From NCBI GenBank assembly GCA_009103225.1, contig RHPI01003389.1:447968-511967 (forward strand): a stretch of 64,000 nucleotides of DNA, written 5' to 3'. Below, piece by piece: positions 33,205 to 44,160 of this stretch. The notes below the pieces were generated by a model. That model made no database searches. It was not told the origin of the DNA and saw only the letters and a list, made by a program, of their open reading frames with translations. Made by a program: the position numbers and the translations under genes. Source of the DNA: Chlorokybus atmophyticus (lineage: Eukaryota; Streptophyta; Chlorokybophyceae; Chlorokybales; Chlorokybaceae). Every line of letters starts with the position of its first letter. The first letter of the stretch is position 1.

Positions 33205-34758
33205 ATGCGCAACGGCCCCCCGATGCCTGCGATGGTGGCGGCAGCGAGCAGCGGCCATCGCGCCACCAGTTCCGCGCAACAGGCTACGCTAGACTTCTCG
33301 TTCGAGGGCAGAGTGGCGCGCGCTTTCGGCCCACTGGAGCCCTCCAGCTCTGCGGAGGTGCGAGACGAGCACGCTTCGCCACCCCCGTGGGTCATTGATC
33401 AAAACCCTGCTCCCTCCGTGCCAGGTAAGCAGTTCTCTCCTCCCCTGCTCGTTGACATGCGCTCGTCATCCATGATAGATAAAATCGTGTTGGTGCGACA
33501 ACAGGTGCGCCCATTTCGGACGCTCTCAGTCCAGAAGGCCCTCAGAACCAGGACCAGGACCAGGACCAGGCAGAGGTGCGCACGCGCACTCTTGTGGATT
33601 CAGCATTGTTCGTTGGCGTGTCTACGCGCAAGGCCCTGACCGTGGTTCTCATCGTCTGCAGGAACAGTTGGAAGCAGAAGCAGCCGACACTCGCCTCACC
33701 AACCCGGAGGACATACGCCGCCGTCAAGCCTTTGACCTCGAGGTCAGCAATATGCTCATAGCATCTCTGTGGTCTTGTTGCACAAGTGATATATGACCGA
33801 GGCACCAAGCAAGGGAGTGATGTGGTTTGATCTGTGCGTCTTAGGATGACATGGACGAGTACGACATGGTGGCGCACGGGGGCAACGAGGACTACATCGG
33901 CAAGATGCTGACGGACGAGAGCCGTCGGCACCTGCAGGAGATGGGCTTCATGTGGAACCGCCCCGTCCTGGCCGCGGGCGCCTCGACCTCGGGTCAGGAA
34001 GCTCCGCTACCTGCAGACTTCAACGAGCTGAAAAACCGCCCGCGCGACAGCCGTGCCGACCACGCCGCCGCCGCGTCACGCCTGGAAGAAGACCGCAGGA
34101 ACGCAGGCCGCGCGGGGCTGATCGGACACACCGTCCGCCAGCTTGGGGTTCCTGACCACGTAAGATGCCACAAGCATGGCACGTGTAGTGCTTGTTCAGT
34201 GAGACATGGCATCGGCTTGGTGGATTTGTGTGTTGCTGATGTTGCCCAATACTTTTGTGTGCAGGGGTGCATGCATGAGCTTGTTGTTGATGCTTGTATG
34301 GTGGGTTGCAGGTGCAGCACCCCCAGAGGTACACGCATTACACATTGGACTGGACGGAGGGTGATGAGGAGCGAGCCAACGAGAGCGCTGCGCGTGAGGC
34401 ATTGCACGCCGCGAGGGCCGCCAAGAACCAGAGCATGGATATGGATATGGACAGCGGCGGAGCTGCGGCCGACGATACAGCCCCTGCTGAGCATCAACGA
34501 GTGCAGAGCCTGACGCCCGTTGCATTCGGCCACCGCGAAAGCAGCATGCCGGTGAAGCCCGAATCAACACTGATGACTGCGCGCTTCCGCGACGAGCCCG
34601 AAGAAGTTGACCCGCAGCGGCAGGCAGAAGATGTTCAAAGTGATCAGAGCACTCATGCTGCCGAACATGTTGGCTTCAAGCCTCAGACCACAGCGCGTAC
34701 CAGAGGCAGGCAGTATCGGAGCAGAGGCAGTGGTGCTGCTGGTGAGGAGGAAGGGTAG
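33205..34758 (+). CDS. TSSC4-like protein (U5 snRNP assembly factor family)
   Basis: Five exons: 33205-33424, 33505-33575, 33662-33742, 33845-34159, 34312-34758; 377 residues, all phases agree. The strongest match is the motif LGVPDHVQHPQRYTHYTLDW across the last intron, which resembles the conserved VPD...HPxR(W/Y)TxY(S/T)L box of TSSC4 proteins. An N-terminal LDFSFEGRVARAFGPLE and a central acidic EYDMVAHGGNEDYIGKML are also present. Known TSSC4 binds PRPF8 and helps assemble the U5 snRNP; a splicing role here is inferred from the family. The C-terminal 110 residues are low complexity, with an MDMDMD run. Start chosen at the first ATG of the open exon. A TGTAA, the usual poly(A) signal of green algae, lies 43 bases after the stop (34801). 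Confidence 0.55.
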
Positions 34759-35945
34759 GGTGGCTGGAGTAACCCACTGTGACCATTCTTTGTACATAGG
34801 TGTAACGCTGTATCGTTGCGGCATGTAGGTGTAGAAAGCAATATTGATGCCAGGTACATACGTCGCATGCAACTCTGCTCACTGTGCATGTCATAGTTTG
34901 ACATGTGTATGAAAATCTCTCCAGGCACAGCTGTATTAGTTCAGTGCACTTGTTTGTAGCCTTCTTGGCAACTGCGATGCCTTGCTGTGAAAGCTACTGT
35001 GCGGAGAGCACTACTACCGTATGTACACAAGAGCCGCTAACCAACGGCCGTGGTGCAGGCAATTGCCACGTGTGACTGTGCATGCATGTCTAACGGGGAG
35101 GGCTAGTAAGATATAGAGTAGTGCAGCAGATGTTAGCCCGGTGGTAACTACTCGGTGAGGTGTACAAAAGATGGTATGCTTGTAGGATTGCATGCATAGT
35201 GTCAAAAGCATCAGTCATGCATGTTGTAATAATGTGCATATGGCATGGTGTTGCGTGTGCACAACAGCACGTCACATATCCTGTACACAAGTACATGGTC
35301 TGTGCATATCATGCATGGTGTGCCTTGCCTGGATGACATTGAGAACGGCAATCTCCTTATTGATCGTGACACAGTGTATGCTGCTATGGATCAGCTGTGT
35401 GCGCCCATGTACATGCGTATATTTCGAGAATTAACTACTGTATGCACAATTGTACAGAACAATGAAGCGCATGGTTGTGACAAGAAGTGACCCGCGTAAG
35501 CAGGTGCATGCAAGTGCAGTATGGGGGTCAAGTGTACAGAATCTCCAAGACTATCCTACACATGCAAGAATGTGTTGACATTCTTGCCCCCAAAGATCAG
35601 CAACATCCTACAAGGCAGCCTGGTAAGCCACACTATTCCAGTGTAATCACATCGCCATTATACGTAATTCCACTGACAGCCTGTGCATAACCTGTGCAAT
35701 GCGTATAATGAGCGGATTGCGATATACATGATATCAAGCAGTCCTGTCAAACATCTCAGTTACTACTTAGCTTGCTAGTCTCTCACTTCACTACCAGGCC
35801 TCTCACTTCACTACCAGCAGCCAAGCCTACCAAAACAGCAACGCGTAGAACAACGCGGCAGTTCTTGGTCGTGGCAGGCCAGCTAGTGGTTGATGACGAA
35901 GACAACGGTGGGTCAGCGCGCCCAATGGCGGTGTCAAGTCCGGCG
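34759..35945. other. Intergenic region with unassigned open segments
   Basis: Lies between two convergent genes. A plus-strand segment at about 35320-35487 (DDIENGNLLIDRDTVYAAMD) and another at 35515-35640 read like coding sequence but match no family I recognise and have no clear splice framework. An 18-bp unit CTCTCACTTCACTACCAG is repeated in tandem near 35780-35818. Confidence 0.4.
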
Positions 35946-37932
35946 TCAGTCTTGATGGATGTATGTGCTGACTTCGATGCCGTCGGGCACTGTGTCCTGG
36001 TACTCGAGCGTGCAATCTATTAGTTTGCTCTCGTAGCGTCCGCTGGCCCGCACGTACTGCAAGTACCCATCCAGCGTCTTGGCAAAAATCACTGTCGCAG
36101 TCGCACAACATGCGTCACTCTCAAAGTCCCCACATGCAGCCGCACATTAGCAACCAACAAGCTACAAGACAGAGCCCTCTGTGACACGCGCGTGTCGACA
36201 AGCTCAAGTAGAGTATGACACAGATGCTCGCTCCTTTTCGTAACATGCTATTAGCTGAGTGCATTCCCCTGCGCTTACCAACATTGTCCGCGACAACGAG
36301 AGCGTTTTTGGCAAGAAGCGGTTCCGCGGCCTGCAGATACTGCAGGTATTGTTTGGGGTCCGCATCAAGAAACAGCAGGTCGATGCGCTCCGCCCCCGCC
36401 CGTTTCTGCATCTGCTGCAGACCCGCCAGCCCGTCGCCCCACCTCACATCCACGCGATCTGCATAAGCGCATTGCCACTCGTCCAACACTGACTCGGCAC
36501 GGTTAGTATCGACACACGATGCGTGTTCCAACCTGCGAGCTTGGATTGCCAGACGAAGCGTTTGGCTGCGAGGGCCCACTTGATGTCCTTCTCAAAGGAG
36601 ATGAGGCGGGCGTCGGGTGCGAGGGCGCGGCCCATCACGATGGCGGAGTAGCCCAGGAATGCGCCCACCTCCACCACCACGCACGGCCTCCTCTCCTCCA
36701 CTAGCCTCTGCTCTACACCACAGCACGTGACAGTGGATATGTTGCTGTTGTTGTTGTTGTTCCACTCGCACGCTGCTGCATTCTCACCCGCACACTCTCA
36801 CCTGAAGTATGGCGCCCTTGTTGGGTCCGACCATGGGCAGGAGATCTGTTGCTGCCCATTTGTCAAGTCTTCTGAGGATCCACACATCATCCACAGGTGT
36901 CAGTCGCGAGAGCGTCTCCCCCGAGCGCTTGTCGACGTACACCTCGCGGTCCCCGCTGGCGATCTGCGCCTCGCGCGTGCGCGCACGACGTGCCGCGCGC
37001 GCGGCCTGCTGCCGATTCTCCCAGAGAAGAAGGGACACGAACAGCGCAAAACCGGACGCGTTGATGGCCAGCGTGCGCGGGCCGCCAGAAGCCAACTCGA
37101 GGGCGGGGTTAGAGGCAAGCTTACCCACGTCGATCAACACGCCCACGAGGCAAGACACGGCACCGCCCGCCCAAAGAACCCTGCCAGCCACGGCTCAGCG
37201 CACACAGTACATGTAGAACTTCAAGCTGTGACGATGAGTACTTGCAACACTGAGGCCGCAATGCGCGCGACGACAATGTGGTGCTACACAGTACGCGATC
37301 AGCGTGCGTGCGTGCGCGAGTGCAACGTCGTCGGTCTGTAGGATGATGATGTTGCATGGATGATCGGTTGGACTGCACCTCACTGCTTGCTTGGGAACCA
37401 TTCAAGGTTCACCAGCTCAAGCGAGGTGTCAGTTCGTTACAGTCGACATGTACGTTGAATGCCACATGTAGAACATTATTCTGTAACACGACAGTGCTGG
37501 ATGTCTTGCGTGGCCACATCGAGATACTGTTTGCTATGCAACACCAGCAGCATGCGTGAAGAGTGGCAAGAGGGAAGCAGCACACTCGTTGCACGCGAGA
37601 CCAAAGGCGTACCTGCGTACGGGTCGTGGGAAGAGGTAGTCGACGAAGTTTCGCGGGTCCTTGAGCTCCTCCTCCAGCACGCTCCTCCTCCCGCCCTTTT
37701 CCAGGTCCTGCTGCACCGGAGACCACGACTGCTTCTCCTTCTCCTTCTCCCTCTTTCCGGGAGGCCCGCCTCCCGCCGCTGCGCGCACCCCGCTGAGGCG
37801 GCGGCGGCGAGCGCTTTGCGGCGGCGACCGGCTGGACGGCGGCGAAGGCAGGCAGTTCGGGCGGACGCAACACATGGCCCTGAACGGCAATGCGACTAGC
37901 AACGCTGCCGCCGTCGTCCCCGCCGTCGCCAT
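35946..37932 (-). CDS. Putative plastid LPA1/REP27-like domain fused to a COMT-type O-methyltransferase
   Basis: Five exons: 37932-37613, 37180-36802, 36707-36533, 36488-36279, 36091-35946; 409 residues, phases exact. Residues 1-75 are Ala/Ser/Arg-rich, like a chloroplast transit peptide. Residues about 95-230 have two hydrophobic segments (VLWAGGAVSCLVGVLIDVG and LAINASGFALFVSLLL) separated by SNPALEL, then a basic helix; this resembles the DUF3493/LPA1-REP27 family of photosystem II assembly proteins, but the match is tentative. From residue 225 it is a class I SAM O-methyltransferase of the catechol type: MVGPNKGAILQ, SAM motif VVVEVGAFLGYSA, acidic SFEKD, LLFLDADPKQYL and VVADNV, ending DTVPDGIEVSTYIHQD. 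Substrate unknown. Intron 3 is only 44 bp, with a clear ACTAAC branch site. Confidence 0.7.
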
Positions 37933-39582
37933 GGCCGTGGCCGCCGTCGCCCGGACCGTGTCCCCCCCCACACAACTCGAACTGCCCAAGTTTGATGCTG
38001 TCTAGAGCGACCCGCTAATAAAGTCAGACAGGGACCAGCGCAGGGCATGATGAAAGGGCGTCCGCTGGACTGGGGTGCCCTTGTTCTACCACATGCCACC
38101 CCAGGTCACTGGGTGGCTGCGCGCTACTGATTAAACCTCTGATGCGGTGTGTGCCCGTGTGCAAGCTCGTACCCTTCACGTTCGCAAACATCGCCACCAT
38201 TGCAACATGCATGCACATCGAGTACTCGCTCGCACCAGCCAGCATGCATCTGCTCTGCGGTTGAGCCACATCAATGGTCATACAACCGGACAACAGAAGC
38301 GCGGTGACGGTAACAGGCAACATGCAGCGCGAGAGCCTGGCGTTTGAACTCTGGGCATCAACAAGCACCGCTTGCTCGATGCCTGCTTACGGCTTGCACA
38401 ACAGGACGGGCAGAGTTGGTGTGACGTGCAAACCAGCGTCCTTTGCAAGAAGCTGGAGCTCTTTGCGCCACACGAACCATGCTTGGTGTATCAGATATCA
38501 GTCACTTTGGTGTACCAAGTCAACTTGAAGTGGGCTTGCTGCTGGATTACATTTAGCTTTTTGGCAAGGTTTTCAAGCAGCCGACTATACTATTCAGGGC
38601 ACTGCCCGCAGGTGTACTGGGTAGGCATCTACGCAGGTGTGCATCAATGTGCAGCTGGCAATGGCAGGTTATACTGGCCATAACACTTATGCCTCCATGC
38701 ACATTGTAGTGCGTTTCATGACAACGATTGAAACGTGGAGTGTTGTACGACACTGCTTAGCATCACTAAGCAATCCACGTAACGATCCTCACAAAATTGA
38801 TCTGCAATCAGTGACCAGCAAACCTTGACATGCCCTTCATACCGCTCAGTACTGACCTCCATCTATAGGCAATGCATGTGCACTCGGAGGCAACGACTTG
38901 CGGTGACAGATTGAACTCTCGAGTTATCAATGCAGGTCCGTATTTTAGGATGGAGTGGTGCTGCAATAAGCTGAAGAGTGCAGCAGTGCAACACACGCAT
39001 ATCGTCACAGTCACAAACAGAGCAGCACAACACCGCAATAATCAGGGGGCCACACCAGCGGTCTAGCCTACACTAGGCAATCACCTAGTATGCACGAACA
39101 AGTAGCAAGGAGCTGTGCCAGCGTACAACAGCAGAGCCACACGGAACAACATTGGTTACAATGAGCCATGCAAGCAAACGCAACAGCACATATACATAGG
39201 TAATTGCAGTTACTAGACGATTACAACGACTGCTAGAGCAACCCGCAACTGCCAAGCACGTGACAATGCTCCAATATACACGGGTGATGGACATTGATAA
39301 AGTATGGCTGGGACACTCTGCTGTAGGCACGGCCCGCTGTATGACCAGTGCGTCGGCTGTCGAGCCATTCTAGACATGCTGGATGCTACAGACAATCACT
39401 ACACAATAGCTCACCCGTTGGCAAGCATACCACACCCGTTTCGCTGTCCGTTGCCACATTGATCCCACGCTTGAGCAGGCTTCAGTGAAGAAAGCCCCAC
39501 AAGCTCCTCCTTCTGTTTCCATCAGCCTGCACGAAACCACGTGCACGGGTGCACATTGGGTGTGGACCCCTTCCAACCCCAC
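37933..39582. other. Intergenic region
   Basis: Upstream of the methyltransferase fusion and downstream of the aldo-keto reductase. The longest plausible open segment (38372-38683, plus) has no recognisable motif. It probably contains the promoter of the fusion gene. Confidence 0.5.
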
Positions 39583-41316
39583 TCAGCGAGCGGAGGAGCC
39601 CTCGCCAAAGGAGTTGAGGAGAAGCATGTCGTCGGAGGAGAGCTGGAAGGAGTACACGTCGGCGTTCTCGCGGATGCGCTTGGGGTCCGTGCTCTTCGCC
39701 ACCACCACGTACCCACGCTGGATGCCCCACCTGATAAGCACCTGCGCCGGCGTCCTTTGGTAGCGGTCCGCCACCTCCACCAGCCTCGGGTCCTGTGTGC
39801 TTTGTGTGTCAGTGTCACACCCATGGTGGGTGCATGCGCGCGTGTATGACAACAGTTGCATGTCCACATTAGGGGTGTGGACTGCACGTTGTGCATACCT
39901 TCAGTTTGCTGCCGCGCGTGAGGGGGGAGTACGCTTCCACTTGCACGTTATGCTCGCGGCAAAACGTGCAGAGCCTCTCTTGCGTATTGAACGGCGTCAC
40001 CTCCAGCTGGTTCACCGCCGGCAAGATGCCTCCGGGCGAGGACATCAGGTCCTGGTGCACATATACAGCACCATCACACGCACGCTCTGGCTTGCGCGCT
40101 CTGCTGGCAGGCAAGGTACCTGCAACTTGTGGATGTCGAAGTCTTGGACACCAATCGACTTCACCTTGCCTGCATATGCGCGTAGTACGTGTGTGCAAGT
40201 GCGTCTGTTACTGTGTGTGCATCTCAATAAGGCAACATGCAGTACATGCCACAGGTGTCGGTTGTGTGCGATGGCTTACACACGGGAGCACACACGCATG
40301 TACGCAAGCAACACATGCAAGTGGACCTTCTTTCTGCAGCTCTCCCAGCGCGCGCCAAGAGTCTTGTCGGTTGCCCTTCGCAGGCGCGTGGAGCATGCAC
40401 AGGTCCACATAGCTGAGACCCATCTCCCTGCAGAGTAGTAGCTCTTGTTTCTGACGCATCACATGCCAGCACACCACCACTAACAACTACCGCAATAACA
40501 CACTCGAGGGAGCGGTCCACCGCCTTGACCGTGTTGTCGAAAGCGTGGGCGCTGTCATCGTTCCACACTTTGGTCGACACCCACACCTGCACAGGTACGT
40601 TCAACGTACATGATGACACCTCCAGCTACCACATACAGAGACAGTGTGTCCTTGTATACCTCTTGTCTAGAAATGTGAGGGGAGTCATGCAGTGCGCGTC
40701 CCACATCGCGCTCGTTGCGGGACTGCGACGCCGTGTCAATGTGCCGGTAACCCACCTGTAATATGAGCTGTTCAAGTGTGACCAAGCACATACCCACTCA
40801 TGCCTTGCAGCCAGAGGCTCAGGGCTGCCTTGCAGTTGCTAGTCATGTCAAGCGCTGCCGGGAGGGAGACCGCGGCCGACAAGTGTAGCGTTTGCATGTT
40901 GACGGCGGCAAGTATTAAAACCCAAGCTAGGCACGATGTGCGCGGTCTTTCAAGCATCCGGTCGCAGCAGCTGCAACTTCTTGGCACAAAGTGCTAAGAG
41001 CTGTTGCTGTCACAAGGCTCAAAGTTCTGCATGCACGCTGCAGCTCATGCATGCATGCTTGTATCCATACGTGCATACAAGGGCGCATGCATGCATACAC
41101 GCAGGCAGGTGCATAGCAAATGCGAGCCGTGAATGCTTGCACACAGCACCCCTTCAGCCGCTAGCTTCTTGCCTGTAAGGCGGTCTTGACGGCGTCGCGC
41201 GTGTCGCCTCCTGGCTTAGCCCTGGCGACGCCGAGCCCCACCCTTGGCACCCTGCTCCCGTCCCTCAGCGTCGCCCTGTCGCTGGCAAGCTCCCGCACCT
41301 CCCTCACACTCGCCAT
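39583..41316 (-). CDS. Aldo-keto reductase family protein lacking the catalytic Tyr
   Basis: Seven exons: 41316-41173, 40755-40660, 40586-40504, 40427-40327, 40169-40120, 40051-39899, 39792-39583; 278 residues, phases exact. Motifs in order are RDGSRVPRVGLGVARA, GYRHIDTASQSRNERDVGRA, VWVSTKVWNDD, LGLSYVDL-like EMGLSYVDLCMLHAP, GKVKSIGVQDF, PAVNQLEVTPFN, VEAYSPLTRGS and the NADPH-binding end AKSTDPKRIRENADVYSF. The family reduces carbonyls with NADPH through an Asp-Tyr-Lys-His tetrad. Asp (HID), Lys (STK) and His (MLH) are present, but the Tyr position (normally YGNE) is Ser in SQSRNE, so activity is doubtful. Intron 1 starts with GC (CAG|GCAAG), the only non-GT donor among these genes. Transcribed divergently from the TAP42 gene 218 bp away. 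Confidence 0.88.
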
Positions 41317-41534
41317 GCTGCCACACATACGCACACACATATGCAAACACACAGGCCTCAAAATAGACCGAGTCCCAAAGAATGCCCTTCTGCAGAACCA
41401 ACCCGACGATTGCAGTGTGCGTCTCGTGAAGTGGCTCGAGTCTCAATATTGGCATAGCTTTTAGCCTCCGTATTGGCATATGGTTGAGGTGGTGGTTGTT
41501 GGCGGCGGCGGCGGCGGTGGCGGTGTAGGGAACG
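41317..41534. promoter_or_regulatory. Bidirectional promoter region, AKR / TAP42
   Basis: 218 bp separate the two start codons of divergent genes. It must hold both 5' leaders and promoters. GC-rich triplet runs (GGCGGC) lie next to the TAP42 start; no TATA box is evident. Confidence 0.5.
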
Positions 41535-43628
41535 ATGATGGCGACTGTGGTGGGAGGGATTGGGATGCGAGCGTCTGGGGAGGACGATGGTGCCGTTTCG
41601 CTGGCGGCGCTGTTTGAGCGGGCCAAGGCCACGCACGACCGCATGGAGGCCGGGGACCACGACGCCGCCACCGCCGGCGCCAGGGAGGCGTGGCAGGAGG
41701 AGGTGAGGGGGACGTGCGAGGGGCTGGAGCGCTGCGGCCGCATGATCGACTCCCTTGGGCTCTTCTCTCGCAACGAGGAGGTCGACGACGTTACTACCCC
41801 CGTCCTCAAGTACTTCCTGGTACACGCCACATGGTGGTCAACTCAGCTGTTTACTGCTCGAGCCAGGCAACTGTATCAGATCGTCTTTTACGTGCGCATG
41901 ACTGTTCAAAAACCTGCATCCTTGCGCTCATGCAATGTCAGTGTTCGTGTATGTACAAGTGTTGCACTACATGTTAGCAGCATGCACAGGAGAAACACTC
42001 TAAACTTCAACATGACAGTATCACAGTGAACAAGACAACACACAATTGCCGACAATGCTGTGCAGCACAATAAAGCACACTAGTTTCAGCGCCATGCATG
42101 TACAGGGGCCTGTTGTTTACAACAGTCGCACGCACACTCATGCACAACGTGTGCAGGTGCCCTACTACCTTGGCAGTTTGCTGCCGCAGCTAACAGTTGA
42201 CGAGCGACGGCCCGTGCTGCATTTCTCAATAACTCAGCTTCAGGTGTGCGCGCTCACATCACTAGGGCTTATACCTTGGTGTATGAACGTGCTCTAACTG
42301 GTCATTTACACAACGTCATCACAGGGCTTCCTGCACCTCATTGAGCGGTACGGTTTGCTTCCACCAGAGACACGCGCAGCGGCAACCCGCAGGCAACCCG
42401 CGGATGCTACTACACGCAGAGCAGAGAAGGTGAAGAGAGCCTATGAGTGTACCTGCTATGGCTTGCTTCAATGCAATGCATCGCTATGGGTATGTGTCTC
42501 ACAGTCTGGTGCATGTTACTGCCCTGCAGGTAGCGCGCTTCAAGGCAGAAAAGGAGTCAAGGGCGAAGGTGGAGGCTGTGCAGGCACGGTTGAAGTATCA
42601 GAAGGCCAGGGCAAAATCGATGAACGAAGGTGGTGAAGACTTTGATATGGAGGATACCGAGGAGCAGGAACGAGAGGTATGGTGTTGTATGTGACACAGT
42701 TGTCTGAGTTTATTGTAACTGACAATGACTCAGCCTCGTTGGTTGCATGCAGTTGTGGCTGGTCCTCATTCAACACGCTGCGTTCCAGGTAAGTGTTTTT
42801 GCCTCGCTGTTGCTGGCTTGCATGCTTCCCACTGCGCATTTGTTGCAAACCCGTGTTGTTGATGCAGGCTCTGGAGCTGGTGGAGTCGTACCGGCAAGAA
42901 GAGCAGCTTCTCGCACAAGCTGAGACTTTGCGCGGACAGGTGAATGTGAACAGTCTTGCTGCCACGTGGATGTTTGTATGTGCATGCGTGCGCATGGCGT
43001 TCGCACGCAAGTACACTTGAGCCATACTTTGCCGTTCACAGGGTGGGGAGGTGGTGCGGCAGTCGTTACGGGAGAAGCAGAATGAGGCAGAGCGCAGGCA
43101 CAGGGAAGCGGCGGCGGCGGCAGAGATGGAAAAACGGTTTGGGATTGCACCAGAGGTGCAGCGGGAACGCATGAGCAAGCAGGTAACAGTTGCTTGCGCA
43201 ACCGTACTTGTACTGCACTATGGGTTGCAGTGCAGTACAAGTCCAGGCCACAAACAGAAGCAAGTTGGTGCAAACCATGCATGTGTGATGTCAGGTGTTC
43301 TGCAACCGACACAGCACACCAACCATGAGCATAGAGGCGTTTGCGGAGAAGGAATTTGAGCGGGCACAGGAGCTCGAGAGGAAGACTGCCCAAGCCGCAG
43401 CGCGCCAGAAAGCGCGGGAGGTGAGCTACCCTGCAGCCGCAAGTTGTATGAGAGCGCATGGGCCAAGCAATGCTCCAACCGCTTAATACTGTACTGACAT
43501 GTGACTATTAGGACAAGATCTTGGAGGGCGTGGACGAATCAGAGGTGTACAAGCAGCGTGCAATGGATGAGTTCAAAGATGACAACCGACGCGGGTCCGG
43601 TAACAGCGCGACGAAACCCCTCCGCTGA
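41535..43628 (+). CDS. TAP46: TAP42/IGBP1 (TAP46) family, PP2A-type phosphatase regulator
   Basis: Nine exons: 41535-41819, 42157-42243, 42325-42429, 42530-42676, 42753-42788, 42868-42939, 43042-43182, 43295-43420, 43512-43628; 371 residues. The protein is helical and charged. Landmarks are MIDSLGLFSRNEEVDDV and LKYFLVPYYLGSLL, HFSITQLQGFLHLIERYGLL, a Lys/Glu-rich RFKAEKESRAK, PTMSIEAFAEKEF and the family signature near the end, DEFKDDNRRGSGN. TAP42/IGBP1 proteins bind PP2A, PP4 and PP6 catalytic subunits and in plants and yeast act downstream of TOR. All eight introns are in phase 0, and the first Met is followed at once by a second (41538). A TGTAA lies 38 bases after the stop. Confidence 0.92.
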
Positions 43629-44160
43629 GAGTTTGCGACATGCGCACTCTCACTAGGCTGTATAGTGTAAGGGTAGAAGTGTACCGGATGTGATGATGTT
43701 TGCAGTCGTTGCACTTGCTTGATGCCATCTGCACATCTTGCAGGAATTGCAACATTGATTCAGAAGGCATCGAACATTATGAACATGCATAGGAGTGAAC
43801 TGTTTTACATGTTGCAGTGCAGGCATGCAGATCAGCAGCAAATATGTGCAGTGGGCAATACGGCTCTGACTTACTGCAGCCAACAGCGTGTTAAACAAGG
43901 TCTACTTACAAGTGTACAAGAAAAGAGCCCATCGCTGCGCCACTTGTCGAGGATCACTGTGTCAACGGAGCCCCTTTTTTGCAAGGTGATGGTGGCAGTA
44001 GACAACCTACGGACTTCCGCACACTGCGCCCCAAGTCACCGGATTCGTGTGCATGCATTGAAATTGCCAAGCACGAGCGATTGCAGTAATACACTTGCAC
44101 TTACTTTGATATGCCGCAGTGGCCAAAACAACCTGTATAGATGCAACCTGCCATGTACTG
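43629..44160. other. Intergenic region between convergent TAP42 and ZCRB1
   Basis: Holds the two 3' ends. No coding segment or repeat that I can support. Confidence 0.6.

Noticed and set aside
37409-38005. Several long overlapping frames on both strands
   Set aside because: Only the minus frame starting at 37932 splices in phase to the next exon of the methyltransferase fusion. The others are shadows in GC-rich sequence.
43051-43359. Separate short gene within the TAP42 locus
   Set aside because: It is an exon of TAP42 plus intron read-through; both ends match good splice sites.
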